Source: Adiantum capillus-veneris
Taxonomy: Eukaryota; Streptophyta; Polypodiopsida; Polypodiales; Pteridaceae
Assembly: GCA_014529385.2 (NCBI GenBank)
Contig: CM043945.1
Span: forward strand, 99,051,463-99,115,462
Reading direction: 5' to 3'
Length of the DNA: 64,000 nt
In this document: one piece after another, positions 34,145 through 46,019 of the stretch
How positions within the stretch are numbered: position 1 is the stretch's first letter
Layout of the letters: the number at the start of each line of letters is the position of its first letter
Position numbers and translations under genes: made by a program
The notes under the pieces: generated by a model
Told to the model about the DNA's origin: nothing
The model's database searches: none
What the model saw: only the letters and a program-made list of their open reading frames with translations

Positions 34145-34179
<35 letters not shown>
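34145..34179. repeat. GA microsatellite
   Basis: A 35-bp (GA)n run inside or at the edge of an LTR-like block. Confidence 0.95.
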
Positions 34180-34184
<5 letters not shown>

Positions 34185-34351
34185 GACTCAAATGATAACT
34201 TGATTAATGTTAAGACATGGGAACTGAACATGCTAATCTCCACCCATCCATGCCCTATATAGGCCCTTGGCCTGCTAAATATAGGGACCCCCTTGACTGC
34301 ATGTCCATCTTGGCCCTTGGCCGTGACTGGTCCTACCCTTGTCCTGACATT
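34180..34351 (-). repeat. LTR-like unit, copy a
   Basis: On the minus strand it begins TGTCAGGACAAGGGTAGGACC just after a G-rich tract (34352-34367, CCAAGGGGGGGGTAA), the layout of a polypurine tract plus 3' LTR. It contains CCTATATTTAG and the palindrome CCTATATAGG, plausible TATA elements, and runs into a TC tract. Confidence 0.55.
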
Positions 34352-34367
34352 ACCCCCCCCTTGGAGA

Positions 34368-34735
34368 AGCGTTTTCGTCCCCGAAAACACAAGTGATGGT
34401 ATCTTCATAAGAACACTAATGTTTTCTACCATAACATCCCTCATGGATCCAATGGTTCATTTGAACGGAACCCGGTTCAGTAGGAGGTTCAATGAAATCA
34501 AGAGTAACATCTTGATTTTCTACATTGTTGTCCATTTGTAACCATCTGATGGTACCGGTTCTTATCCAAATATAGTGTGTAGAATCCATTTAGAACGCTC
34601 ATCAGCATGGTAAACGAGTTTATCACAACAAAGGTGTACCAAAAAGAGTACACCATAACTTGCTGACATAACCCATCAGCCAAGTTTAAGTCCTTGACTT
34701 GATCCCAATTTTCATCATCAGTAAACAACCCCACC
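34368..34735 (-). pseudogene. 3' coding end of an LTR element (unassigned)
   Basis: Just before the G-rich tract the minus strand reads MKIPSLVFSGTKTLLQGGGN in one frame, resembling the end of many plant Gypsy polyproteins that overlap the polypurine tract. Upstream frames give DENWDQVKDLNLADGLCQQV and hydrophobic stretches without clear domain identity. Low certainty. Confidence 0.3.
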
Positions 34736-34746
34736 CTAACCACCCA

Positions 34747-35140
34747 GCCATGCCCTATATAGGCCCTTGGCCTGCTAAATATAGGGACCCCCTTGACTGC
34801 ATGTCCATCCTGGCCCTTGGCCATGACTGGTCCTACCCTTGTCCTGACATAATGATAAATTGACAACATGCTTGAAGTGTACAAGAAATGGTTACTCTTA
34901 TAGTAGCTACTAGTGGCTAGATTAGCATGGGGACTGAACATGCTAATCTCCACCTAGCCATGCCCTATATAGGCCCTTGGCCTGCTAAATATAGGGACCC
35001 CCTTGACTGCATGTCCATCCTGGCCCTTGGCCGTGTGACTGGTCCTACCCTTGTCCTAACATAATGATAAACTGACAACATGATTGAAGTGTACAAGAAA
35101 TGGGTACTGTTATAGTAGCTACTAGTGGCTAGCTGCACCT
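34747..35140 (-). repeat. LTR-like unit, copies b and c in tandem (period 210 bp)
   Basis: GCCATGCCCTATATAGGCCC recurs at 34747 and 34957. Both units continue through TTGACTGCATGTCCATCC and ATAGTAGCTACTAGTGGCTAG. They match copy a at 34247 over about 130 bp. Confidence 0.85.
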
Positions 35141-36928
35141 CTCAAGGGTCAAGGGGAAAATCCCAAAGGCCAAGTTGAATCCACAAATTGGGGAAAGGTA
35201 GGGTTACTAGGATACCTCTTTGGACTCTTGTGAAACTCACCTCCCAAGTGTGCTAGACCATGTGCCCTCACATGCTCATATGATAACTACGTTGTTGATT
35301 GTGTCGATGTAAGCCAAAGGCCACAAACCTAACAATATATTGGGATGAATGGCGGTCCTCATGCAAAGTGTTTTTTGAATATCTTCAAGGTTTTCCACTC
35401 CTTGACCTAGGGGTAGGTCACAATGGGATAGGAGTTATCTAGGGTGCTTGCCTACAAAGGCATATAGGGTAGCCTCGCAATCCACTAATATACATTTGTT
35501 GGCATTAAGAGTGAGGGAATCATTGCTAAGGATGGCACTCAATGCCTTGAACTTGAGTAGCTCTGCATAACCATCCTTCCAAAAGTCTCTCTGAATAACT
35601 CAAAGAATGGATGGTCCTAGGTGGCTCAAGTGATACCATAATGAGCTATCCATGTCAACGAGCATGTTGCAAAAGTATCCAAACTGGTAGCTAACTTATC
35701 TGCATGGTATGTAGCCTACAAAAAAATTTTAAGAACATTACCACCACTAATCGTAAGAAAAGTGTAGAAAATCTTTTAGGTCTAAGAATGTTTTACCTCA
35801 GTATCCTCACCCATCTCTTTCCTTGTGAGGTCAATTCTAGAATGATTGTCTCCATCCATTAAAATTAGTAATTTATATGGGTGGAAAGAACTTTTGGGCA
35901 CACACTCATAAAAGAAAGCACACAATTTTATCTCCGATAGGGTGTTTGCCATCCTTTGCAGCAACCTTAATTCCATTGGGCATATACGAGAGTCTTTCAA
36001 GAGAATTTAGTTCTCAAAGTCAATTTCAAATTGTGTCAGTGCTTCCTTTTCACTTAGATCTTTCATGCCCAAATATATAGCAAGAAGAGCGGCTGATCTA
36101 CCATAAGTCCAAGTGTCTTTGCAATGCCGTCAAGAAAAAGAGATTGATGATCCTCCACCACCACTGCATGCAAAGTGAGTAATTGGAAGTTAGGGAGTTC
36201 CACTAACACTTCATCTCCCTCTATCATCCAATCTTCCTCCTTAATGAAGTTGGGCTCTTGAAAGAGAATGAATATTGTGGATACTTCCATCTACTCATTA
36301 ACCTCATTTAAGTCTTTATTTGCCTCGTCCAAAACGGATGACATGATATTCACTTTAACACTTTTAAAAGTTCCTTCAATATAATTGAAAAGTGTAAATT
36401 TAAAAAAACTCGGGTGACACAAGAACACATGACATTGTGTGGAGTGGTTGACATTTGCAATCAGTTAAGTTGAACATTTTCACTCGAAAACTTGGTAGAA
36501 AATGAAAGGCTCCAAAAACAACTTGAAAATGAACAAATATGCACAGAGATGAGATACAAAACACCATATTTCTTAATAAGAGCAAAATTTTCATCAGTTA
36601 CAAACTTTTACAGTACTACATGGTGGGAATGCAATGTCCTCACAAAGAAATTCTTCTTCTTTAGACCAAACAACTTTGTCATTGACAAATAAAAAGTATA
36701 GTTTGGGGAATGTATATCTCAAATTGAAGGACTTTAAAGATTGTTGAGGTGCCAATCATTATTCATAGAGATGTTGTGCACCACATCATCATGAAGACAT
36801 AGTTGAAGTTCAATGGTTTCTTGATCAGAGTCAAGTGACTCCCATACTCCATCATTTGCTTATCCTTCTGTAGAAAAAGACCATTGAAAAGATTTCCTTT
36901 TTAATATGGTATCTAAACACCAATTTCT
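35141..36928. other. Unassigned sequence
   Basis: About 1.8 kb with no recognisable element. A 75-codon minus-strand frame (36290-36063) is unassigned. Confidence 0.35.
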
Positions 36929-37112
36929 CCCCAATTACACAACACTTAATGTTATCTCCCTGATGCTTGGACACCTTGGTTTCCCTTCATCAGAACCGCC
37001 CCCTTTGCAAATCCACATTGCCCCAATTACACAACACTTAATGTTATCTCCCTGGTGCTTGGCCACCTTGGTTTCCCTTCATCAGAACCGCCCCCTTTGC
37101 AAATCCACATTT
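36929..37112. repeat. Tandem duplication, 92 bp
   Basis: Units 36929-37020 and 37021-37112 start CCCCAATTACACAACACTTA and end TTTGCAAATCCACATT, with only a few differences visible (GATGCTTGGACA versus GGTGCTTGGCCA). Confidence 0.95.
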
Positions 37113-40100
37113 CCAGTGTCCCATGGACACTATGCAATCAAAAGATATATACAAACAAACAAAAATGCATAAACATGTTACCATTGCTTTGTGTGACCCA
37201 TAGATGCACTTCATCGCAACATGCACATCCACATCCATTCTCATTTTGGTTGTTGCTATTAATGTGTTGTTTGGCATAGACCATTCTAAACTGTCTAGGC
37301 TTGGAGTGAATGGGAGATAGCTTATCATACCCATTGTGCCTAGGCATGACATAAGTATGGCTATTAAAACAGATAGCCCATGAGGCAAGCTTGGAGGATA
37401 GACAACCAACAATAGTAATTTTCCAAGTTCCATGTGGATGGCTCCAAAGGTCCCTATGAAGGACTTTACTAGCTCCCACTCCACAAAAGCATATGGAAAA
37501 ATATTTGCACAAATGAATAAACAATATATATCATGCACACATTAGAAGAAACCTATAAGGTTAAAAAAAAGAATAGAAAATGCTAAGTATCTAAAGAGAA
37601 AGGGGTGTGCAGTTTGTAGGAAACATGGGTGAGAAGGTGCCATGTGTGCCAGTAAAACCTCAAAAGTTGCAGAGGGGTTTGTTTAGGGTCACCCTAGTAT
37701 ATTTTCCCAAGAGGATTTGAGTAAGGAAGCGGTGCAAGGCTGTGAAAAGGAAAGAGGTGTTCCCAAACAGGCTATGAAGAAGGTGGTGGAAATGCCAAAA
37801 TGGACATGTTTTGAAGAGGAAACGGGAAGTGTGTCAAGCTCTAGCACTTCTTTGGACACTGAAAATACTTGGAAGACACGGTCGGCATCTTCGAAGTATG
37901 ATGTCTATGAAATTTTCCATTTGTGAAGAAGATAGCAGGTGATGCGAATTCCAAAGTGCTAACGGATTGTGAAGTCCATCAAGCAGTAGATGAGGCCGAA
38001 ACACCTGTGCAGCCAAGAGAGATTGTTGAAGAAACGGGTATGGAGCCGAGAAGCTCTTAAGAGGTGGAAGGAGGTAATGGGCACGACCAAAACTATGGGT
38101 AGGCCTATCTTGAATAGCAAGAGGATGAAAGTGCAGCCTCTTTTGATCTGGTATGCCTTGATGATGAGGTTGATTAGGGATTCAATGACCCGGTGGTCAG
38201 CATGGAGGAGGGATCATAGATGCTTGTTGAGAAAGCGTTAGCTAGGATACAGGTTAAAGGTGTTCTTGTTTTTTGCCCTCCTACGTATGAGAAGAATCTT
38301 AAAGATCACATGCATGTTGTTGAATTGCAAAAGGTGATGATGGATCCCTATGAGCAGGCTGGCGAGAAAGATCTTGAGGATGTTGGAGTTAAGGATGTTA
38401 CAAGTATACATGTATATGATTTGAGGAAGATCTTGCTTTACATGGTTGGGAGGGGGGTCATTTATGTCTGGTGAAAATGATGATGTGTATTGTGAGCATG
38501 ATGGTATACTCAGGGATGCTTTGTTTGAAGTCGGCAGTATGCATGTGGGTGCTTGGAGTAGGGAATGTAACCCAAGGACAGGTTATGTGGATCATTGGTA
38601 ATGTGCTGGAGTACAACACTACATGAAAGTACTGCCGACGAATGAACATGCTCAATTGCAGGTGAATGATCGCAGGTAATGCAGGGGGTTGGGCAGCCCA
38701 CTTGAGAAAAATATGTGGGTAGCAGGTGTCAGACTTTGTACATATGGTTGTGGTTTTGGAGTGATTTTGGTTGTCAGTTCAGTGTGGCAATTTTTAAAGC
38801 TCTATACATATGTGTGTGGTGAACATAAACATTCAACAAGGGGGTGGGCAATGATGGTGAAAGCAAAGTTGGTCCGAGCTAGAACTGATGCCAAGCAGTG
38901 TTAAGGGTGCGCACGGATTTGGGACCAAGGGTTAAAGCTGATATGTCAAGCTAGTCTTGCAAATCCTCAACAAGTATGGTAGATGGGTGCACGTGGCCCG
39001 AGCTAAAATGGGCAGATAGTGTAGAGCTTGAGTTGTGAGGAATGTCGTCTTTTCGGATCGCCATTCGAGGCTCTGAAGTGCAAGTTATGGGTAGCAGAAA
39101 TTTTTCCAAGGGCCAGTTATGTACCCACTTAGTCATATTAGAAAGCATGCCATCTGGAGGATTTTGGGCCCTTCCAAAGTTCCCATGAGTAGTACACTGC
39201 ATGTGGAGTTGATGGAAGTGACAGATCATCAATTGGAATCCGAGGTGACAAGTTATGCTAGATCAAAGTTTGGGGCATCAGCTCTGAGGGAAGTGTCATA
39301 TGTTTTTTTCCAGTTTTGAAGGCTTGGGTCTACAAGCCTAAAAAATCTTGAGATGCGGTGAGTTCCATGCGGATTAGAGCCGACAATGGGGAGTTTTGGG
39401 TGGGCTTTACGGCTTGACCATTCAACCGTTGTGCAACAAATGGCATGGATTTGAAAAGAAGGGAGGAAGAAGAACACCTTCAAAAACCTTTTGGGGAGGG
39501 GCGGCTTTGTCTGCCCTTGTGAATGCGCCCTTGTAAGCCCGTTGCCATGTCATCACCTTATCTGCATGAGTGACACTTGAGGGAGGAAGAAGAACACCTT
39601 CATTGCCCCCCCCCCGAGTAAAGTGGGGTTCAAAGTGTGCAGAGAAGAGAGAAAGACACTGCCTCCATAAATTTCCCAAATGGGTGCCTAAAAGGACCAA
39701 TCAGGTGCAAGTTTCCAAGTAATGAAAAGAGGTGCTCTATAAGAGGAGAAAACATTTTTTTTGGGGGGGGGCTTCTTCTCCCTTTTTCTCTGTCCTGTGT
39801 GGGGTGAGCCCAAGAAGGGGCCTTTCCTTTAGAGCGAGAAGCCGAAAGAGGATGTGTTTTGTTTCCGCCATGGAGGTATGTGCCCGTGTGTGAGGAAGTT
39901 AGGGGGAAAGACTGTTGAGCTGGTGTTTCTGGCAAGCCAAGGTGCAGCTATGAGGTTGTAAAGAAGGTTGTACCAGTTTTCTATGGATGAGTGGAAAACC
40001 CACTTGAAGTGCGTGGTTTCTGTGGTGTCAATACCCTTTCCCCCCCTCTCTTTTGCTCTTGTATAGGATGTTTTCGAGTGTGTGTTGGCGTATACACCCC

Positions 40101-40430
40101 CTGATGGTTATGTGTGCAAGGAGAGAGAGTGTGTGTACGATGTTTGAGTGTGCGAGAATGTGGGAAATGATGGCATTTGTGGGTGTGCGTTGTGTCAATA
40201 ATTAAGTATAGTGTGTGTGAGTTGAGAGGTGTGCAGGCGGTGTTCTGCTAGCAACTTGGTGTTTTTTGAAGATGTTTTTAGAGAGGACACAGGTGTTGTG
40301 GATACCCTGAGCTATATAGGGGAAGTTTTTGTGTGTGCTAGGCGTGTTCCCCATTCCCCCTCTCCACCGTGCTCAAGATCTTGCTTTTATGTGTCTTTTG
40401 AACTTTTTTCCTTGCTTTGCATGCAATTGT
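37113..40430. other. Unassigned sequence left of LINE copy 2
   Basis: About 3.3 kb. Frames at 37538-37044 (minus), 37717-37926, 37990-38241 and 38220-38474 (plus) show no family I can name. 38220-38474 has a plausible protein-like composition (EKALARIQVKGVLVFCPPTY) but no neighbour to support it. A 22-bp direct repeat starting GGGAGGAAGAAGAACACC occurs near 39460 and 39581. A GT-rich stretch lies at 40060-40220. Confidence 0.35.
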
Positions 40431-40439
40431 AAGAAGTCG

Positions 40440-41586
40440 ATGTTGTTTTGCATCTTTATTGTGTACTCCACAACTCTTTCCATGCCCATAACCTCAATTG
40501 GAAGCGATCTTGACTCAAGAAGTAGGAGCATATATGGTGTTTGTGTCTTAACTTGGAGAAAGTTTGTACGAAAATGCTTTTGGACATTCTCAAACTTTTT
40601 CCAAGTAGACTTTGAGATGCTCCCACCCCACACTTCAACTCCATAAAGAAAAACCGGTGTCACCAATGTGTCAAAAAGGTACTTCTTGAGAACCCAACAC
40701 TTGATCTTTCCCGCATTACACATGTTCTCAAATGCATAGTATGCTCTCTTTTTGGCTTTCAAGTGATGCATAGCACATTCATGCCACTTGTGATTGGCCG
40801 GAACCTCAAGGCCAAGGTACTTAAATCTCTCAACAACTTCAAGTATATCATTGATGTACACAATGCATGGCTCCTTATAGTCGGTTTTCAAAAGCATAAG
40901 CTTTGTTTTGGATTCATTCACAATCAGTCCACTATGCAAGCAAAAATTCTCAAGGAGAACCATGAGCTTTTGTGTATCCTACATCATCCGCATATAACAA
41001 AAGTATGATTACTGCATTGCAAAAAGTGACATCTTCAATGCCTTCTTCTTGCATAAAGTCAAGCACCATTTGTTGGAATTGATCGATGCATAGACCAAAG
41101 AGATTTAGTGACAACAGACATCCTTGTTTAATTCCAATAGTGCTTGCAAAAATTTCTGAAATTTCTCTTCGCCTGTGTAATTGACACATCATCTTCTCAT
41201 AGATTTGAGAAATCGCAAGCATAAACTCACTTGGCACTTATGAGTTATTCAATCCTTCTCCACAAATTGTTACGTGGAATTATATCAAAGGCTTTCTTTA
41301 AGTCCACAAAGCAACAATACAATCGCTTGCCTTTCAACCAAATTTCTTTCATAAAAACACGAAGAGTGACAAGATGATCAATGGTTATATGGCGTCAAAA
41401 ATCAGCTTGTCCTTTTGCATGCTTTCCATTCTCTTCAACGCAATCACTCAATTTTATCTCCATTATGCACCCAAACAACTTTGCCATAAGAGAACCAATC
41501 ATTATAGTCCTATAGTTATTTACACTCTTTACATCCCCTCCTTTATGTAAAGGCTTGACCCAATTAGTACTCCAATGACAAAGCAT
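40440..41586 (-). pseudogene. LINE reverse transcriptase, copy 2
   Basis: Frame 41586-41395 holds the RT start WVKPLHKGGDVKSVNNYRTI. The region near 41290-41330 encodes CCFVDLKKAFDIIPRNNLW, with the first catalytic Asp. Frame 41237-40950 has GIKQGCLLSLNLFGLCID and LLLYADDVGY, the catalytic YADD. Frame 40963-40373 continues with SGLIVNESKTKLM and LVTPVFLYGVEVWGG. All RT blocks are in order but split by at least three frameshifts, so no single product is possible. RT would copy LINE RNA at a nicked target in the nucleus. Confidence 0.85.
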
Positions 41587-41760
41587 ACCGTGTTAAAAAT
41601 CCAAGGTTGAACATATCACGCATCCACTCATGTGTAAAATTTTCCCTCTATTTAATCATTTCCGGTTTGATACCTTGAAGATCTCCCGCTTTGCAAGTGG
41701 CCAACTTGTTGAGCCCATTGCACACATCCTCAATAGTAAAAAAGAGGGCATACAAGGGAG

Positions 41761-42000
41761 TGAACCATAAAATGGCATTTCTCCAACATTTGGTGGCTCA
41801 TATAGTTGCCTGCAACGTGCGTGCATATCCAAAAGACTCATCTTACCAAAACTCTCAACCCGCTTGCCCCTCAAGCGGGTTGAGATGAACCATAAAATGG
41901 CATTTCTCCAACATTTGGTGGCTCATATAGTTGCCTGCAATGTGCGTGCATATCCAAAAGACTCATCTTACCAAAACTCTCAACCCGCTTGCCCCTCAAG
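41761..42000. repeat. 125-bp tandem duplication inside LINE copy 2
   Basis: Units start TGAACCATAAAATGGCATTT at 41761 and 41886 and differ at one position that I can see (CAACGTGCGTG versus CAATGTGCGTG). The duplication lies between endonuclease and RT and has an 11-bp hairpin at its junction. Confidence 0.95.
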
Positions 42001-42408
42001 TTTGTCCAAAATCTTCCACATGCACATGCCTTTTCTTAGACTTGGAAAATTGATGCTTTACTTCCCATCTTCTTCTCTTCTTTTGAATCAATGCCTTGTA
42101 TGTATGTAAATGATTTTGATAATTGTCTTTGTCCATAGTTGCATCAAGCTTTATCGAGAACTTTTGAGCATCTTGACATTCTTTATCAAACCATCTTTTG
42201 GGTGATCTATCTTTGTTGATACCATAGACATGCTTTATGGAAAAGCATTCTTAGGCACAAGAACAAATAACTTTCTTGAAATCTTCCTATTTATTGTCCA
42301 ATGGTGCATCATTGAAGCTTTGTCATCCATAGCTTTTTATCAACCATTTCAATATACGTTGGTGCTTGTTTGAAATCCATACAAAGTGATAACTTTTCTT
42401 TTCTTTGG

Positions 42409-43344
42409 CTATAAGATTATCATCCTTAGTTGCTTCTCCACATTCCATAAGGTTTGATGGTGTGATTTTGGGGTCCATTTTATGCGATTCATGATGGCTT
42501 TGGAGAGTAGAACATAGTCAATCACACTATCCCCATTATATTTTCTACATGTAAAACCATCGGTTTCACTCCACAAAGATACACCATTGGCAATGAGCAT
42601 ACACATGCTATTGCACACACATGTGTAAAAGTAGCTTTTCATAGTGATCCGGCTCTTTCTTATCCATTGAAGTACAATCATAGAAGTGAACTTCCGCCAA
42701 CTTCCTTTAAATGTATGGCATATCAAATTGTTGAGTATCATGTTGCCATTTTTTTGTGCGAGCATTCGTATCCCCAAAGACAATAAAATCATTGTGCCTT
42801 TAAAATAATAAATGTCCTCTTTCAAATCAAAAAATGGATGATCTCTATCCATGCAAGCATAAAAGGGGGAATCATAATGAGGAATGTAGCAACCGGCTAT
42901 GAAAATGGGTGCTCTTTTTTTTGTGTCATAATTTTCAGCCATACATAATGTTTGTGCTTTTTCATCTTTCACAACTGTTACAAAATCTTCTAACCCTTTC
43001 TTAACCATACATGTTACCCTCCTTGCCCTCTTCGTTGCTTGAGATTCTTTAACCACATCAATGAATTTATGTTGTGATCTGCCAACCCGTTAATCCTGTG
43101 TATCATGCTCCTGAGTTTCAACAAGAAGTACAACATTGGCTTTTCTTGTTAGTTCATCTATGCCAACCCCCGCATCCCATGGGTGTCCATTGCAGTTCCA
43201 AAAGCATAATTTCAATTGTAAGTCGGCCTCATAGGTCGCGCATTCCAATTTTCTCGAGGGACTTGCCTCCTCCTTCGACACATTTTCTTCATGAGAGATC
43301 TCCTTGTTTTTCTTATTACTCTCCTCATATGCCTTGCGATGCAT
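42409..43344 (-). pseudogene. LINE AP-like endonuclease, copy 2
   Basis: Frame 43344-43090 ends with LKLCFWNCNGHPW ... ANVVLLVETQEHD, the N-terminal strand with the conserved Asn and the Glu of AP endonucleases. Frame 43056-42409 continues with FIAGCYIPHYDSPFYA, SLGIRMLAQKNG (where GDxN is expected) and, at its end, DSVIDYVLLSK ... SHHQTL, corresponding to the final D/H motifs. The central Asp-x-Asn is lost and the frame is broken near 43060. This domain would nick target DNA to prime reverse transcription. Confidence 0.8.
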
Positions 43345-44196
43345 ATTTTGTTGATTATAGTATGATCTTCACATACAAAACATTTTGTATCCCTCAAATA
43401 GATCCAACAATTATCAAGGATAATCTTTTGTTTGGTCTCATCCGGCATGTTTGCATACATTGGCCATTCTCCTGGGTGAGGAGCGCCTTGCTTACCCACT
43501 CTATGTGCTCTATAAACCATAACTCTTGACATGCCAAAATAAGTTTTGAAAAAATCTTCGATAACAATGGCAAGAGAAGGAGGTGTCTCTAACTTCTCTT
43601 CGAAAATTCCACAAAAAACAACGTTTTTGGAATGTCGCTCTCATTCCTTCAACTCCTCTACATCCACATTCTCAACATTCTTTGTTTGAGCCATAGCTTG
43701 CATGAGGGAGGAATCAGGAACCGCATTGTTACCACATACATCAACCCAAGACTTGTTTGTGCATACATTTTTCATGTCGCATACATCTCGGGTCATGGTG
43801 TCAATTTTTTCCTCTTTCAATACATGGTCATGCTCTACTTTTCTCACGCCTCCTCCAAAGCAATCAAGTCCACAAGTGAGCATTACATTCCTTGACTTCC
43901 TCTTCAAGTTGCATCAAACATGTCGTTTGCATTTCAAGTGTCCTCTTGAGATTCTCATTCTCAACCACAAGAACCATTAGCATGCCATTCTCCATTGCAA
44001 GTGCCCGTAAATCTTCACCTTGTTTATATATGGTCTCATGCAATGATACCAAGTATGCCATGATCATGGTTTCTAATGTCGTTGGTGGTTGAGTGGTTGT
44101 GTTGCTATCTTCACACCTAGGAGATTTTGGATCATTTTCTACAATGGTTGTGGACCTTGTTGAAGAAGAAGAACCCTTGCGAGTGCGGGAAGGCAT
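43212..44196 (-). pseudogene. LINE ORF1 protein, copy 2
   Basis: The ATG at 44196-44194 starts MPSRTRKGSSSS, then a segment with heptad-like leucines (ENGMLMVLVVENENLKRTLE), suggesting the ORF1p coiled coil. After frameshifts, frame 43532-43212 and the sequence before it read VVFCGIFEE, VMVYRAHRVGKQG, KIILDNCWIYLRDTKCFVCE and a basic tail. This follows the RRM-like order of L1 ORF1p (Transposase_22 type): a first strand, an RxGK motif and a final strand. ORF1p binds LINE RNA. The gene is broken in at least two places. Confidence 0.65.
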
Positions 44197-44419
44197 TGTG
44201 TAAAATAAGAGATGAGAGTCGACTTTTTCGAACATGTTCACTTCAAAAATATTGTTGCAAGAAAGAATTCCATAACTTTGAAATTTTTTTGTTTACATCA
44301 ATGCGTAGAGGGCGTTGTGCTCTTTGATTGAGACTATAAATCACCCAAATCGGAATTTACACAAAGAAGTTATGATCAAAAGAGTGAATTGTCATCTGCT
44401 ATATCAAAAATGGCTGCAC

Positions 44420-44457
<38 letters not shown>

Positions 44458-44494
44458 GTGAGGGAGGGTAGAGAGAGAGAGGGTGTGTGTGTGT

Positions 44495-44535
<41 letters not shown>

Positions 44536-44927
44536 CAGAAGATGCATGTGCATGGGGAGAGAGAGTGTGTGAGGGATTGCATGTGTAGAGAGAGATAGAG
44601 AGTGTGCATGTGTAGAGAGAGACAAAGAGAGGGGTCGTAAGTAGAGTGATAGGGAGAGGATGTGTATGCTTGGAGAGAGAGAGAGGGGGGGGGGGGGAGG
44701 GAGTGTGTGTAGAGATAAATAGAGAGAGGATGTGTGTGCATGGGAGGAGAGAGCTTGTGAGGGAGTGTGTGTCTAGAGAGAGATAGAGAGAGGGTGTGTG
44801 TGCATGGGAGAGAGGGAGTGCGTGTGTAGAGAGAGATAGAGAGAGAGAGAGTAGGGAAAGAGGGTGTGTAGAGATAGAGAGAGTGTGTGTGTATAGATAG
44901 AGAGAGGATGTGTACGTGGGGGCAAAA

Positions 44928-44960
<33 letters not shown>

Positions 44961-45005
44961 GAGAGAGGGTGTGTATAGAGAGAGAGAGGATGTGTGCGTA
45001 GGGGC

Positions 45006-45046
<41 letters not shown>

Positions 45047-45290
45047 GAGAGCATGAGTAGAGAGAGAAAGAGAGTGTGCATGCATAGCGAGATAGAGAGA
45101 GGCTGTGTGTGCATGGGGAAGAGAGAGAGAGGGTGTGTGTGCATGGGGGAGAGTGTGTGTGTGAGATAGAGAGTGCACGTGTGTAGAGAGAGATACAAAG
45201 AGGGTGTGTGTGCATGGGGTAGAGAGAGAGGGTGTGTAGAGATAGAGAGAGGATGTGAGGGAGTGCGTTTGTAGAGAGAGATAGAAAGAG
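44420..45290. repeat. Long GA/GT compound minisatellite (about 870 bp)
   Basis: Alternating (GA)n blocks and TGTGTG blocks with recurrent GTGCATGGG and AGAGATAGAGAG segments, and a poly-G run near 44690. Spurious Ser/Leu- and Arg/Glu-rich frames on both strands come from this composition and are not genes. Confidence 0.95.
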
Positions 45291-45960
45291 TAGGATATTA
45301 AAGAAAAGCTTTAACCCCAAAAAAAAAGAATGCACAACAAGTTTAGCAAACTCCCCCATGTGTGAGGCTAGATATATTATTTCTCAATGCTAGTTACAAT
45401 CTCAAGGGTAAAGAAACTAGGGTAAAACATGAGAGGTAGACAACTTGCTTCAATTCATTAAAAAAAAAATCATTCCTTGTTATCTGCCACCATCACCATA
45501 AGAAAAAACAGAAGAATGTTAGAAAGAATGGTGAAAGACAAGTGTCCTAGGAAATGTTTACTTGTCATCTAGGTCAAATTAATGAAAAAATCAAGCAGTC
45601 TCACTAAACCTGAGTAGAAGGATCCATTGCTGGGTTAGGGTAGGTGTAGTATCGTCCTTTGCAGCTTTGAGAGAGTGGAGTGGTCTTCTTTGTAAAAAGC
45701 TATCCAAGGACCTTTATATATGAATGGGGTAGCCTTCATTTAAGAAAATGGGTTATCTCTAGAAAGGGAACGGTGGTGGAGAGTGGGGTGGTGGGGTGGA
45801 GGGTCCCAAGCAGTGGGGGTGTTTGTAACTTCCCCCCTTAAAAGAACGTACTTCCAAAGACCTATGGGCTTGTAGGACAACCTCCACACTATCTCGCACG
45901 GGCGCCTTCAAATGGGATCTATGGTTGAGGTGATTCATACCGTCACATGCACATTTGTAA
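45291..45960. other. Unassigned sequence
   Basis: No recognisable coding or element sequence. Confidence 0.4.
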
Positions 45961-46019
45961 CTTTGGGACATTTGGTAAATTCGGGGAGAAAATTAAATTC
46001 AGGTAGGCTTGTAAATTCG

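Larger units (their letters stand above)
40440..44196 (-). mobile_element. L1-like LINE, copy 2 (nearly full coding span, 3'-truncated)
   Basis: In minus-strand order: ORF1 with an acidic/coiled segment and an RRM-like region, ORF2 endonuclease, then RT. Similarity to copy 1 stops at about 40440, inside the RT C-terminal region, where unrelated GT-rich sequence begins. Loss of the 3' end is unusual for a LINE insertion itself and points to a later deletion. Frames are broken many times and a 125-bp internal duplication is present. Confidence 0.85.

Noticed and set aside
36063-36290. 75-codon minus-strand frame as a small protein
   Set aside because: No domain, no supporting neighbour; length is expected by chance.
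37044-37538. 164-codon minus-strand frame
   Set aside because: An overlapping frame of similar length exists on the same strand, it crosses a tandem duplication, and no family is recognisable.
44376-45359. Long minus-strand frames rich in Ser/Leu/His/Thr over the GA/GT array
   Set aside because: They arise in several frames at once from TC/AC repeats and have no non-repetitive part; not genes.
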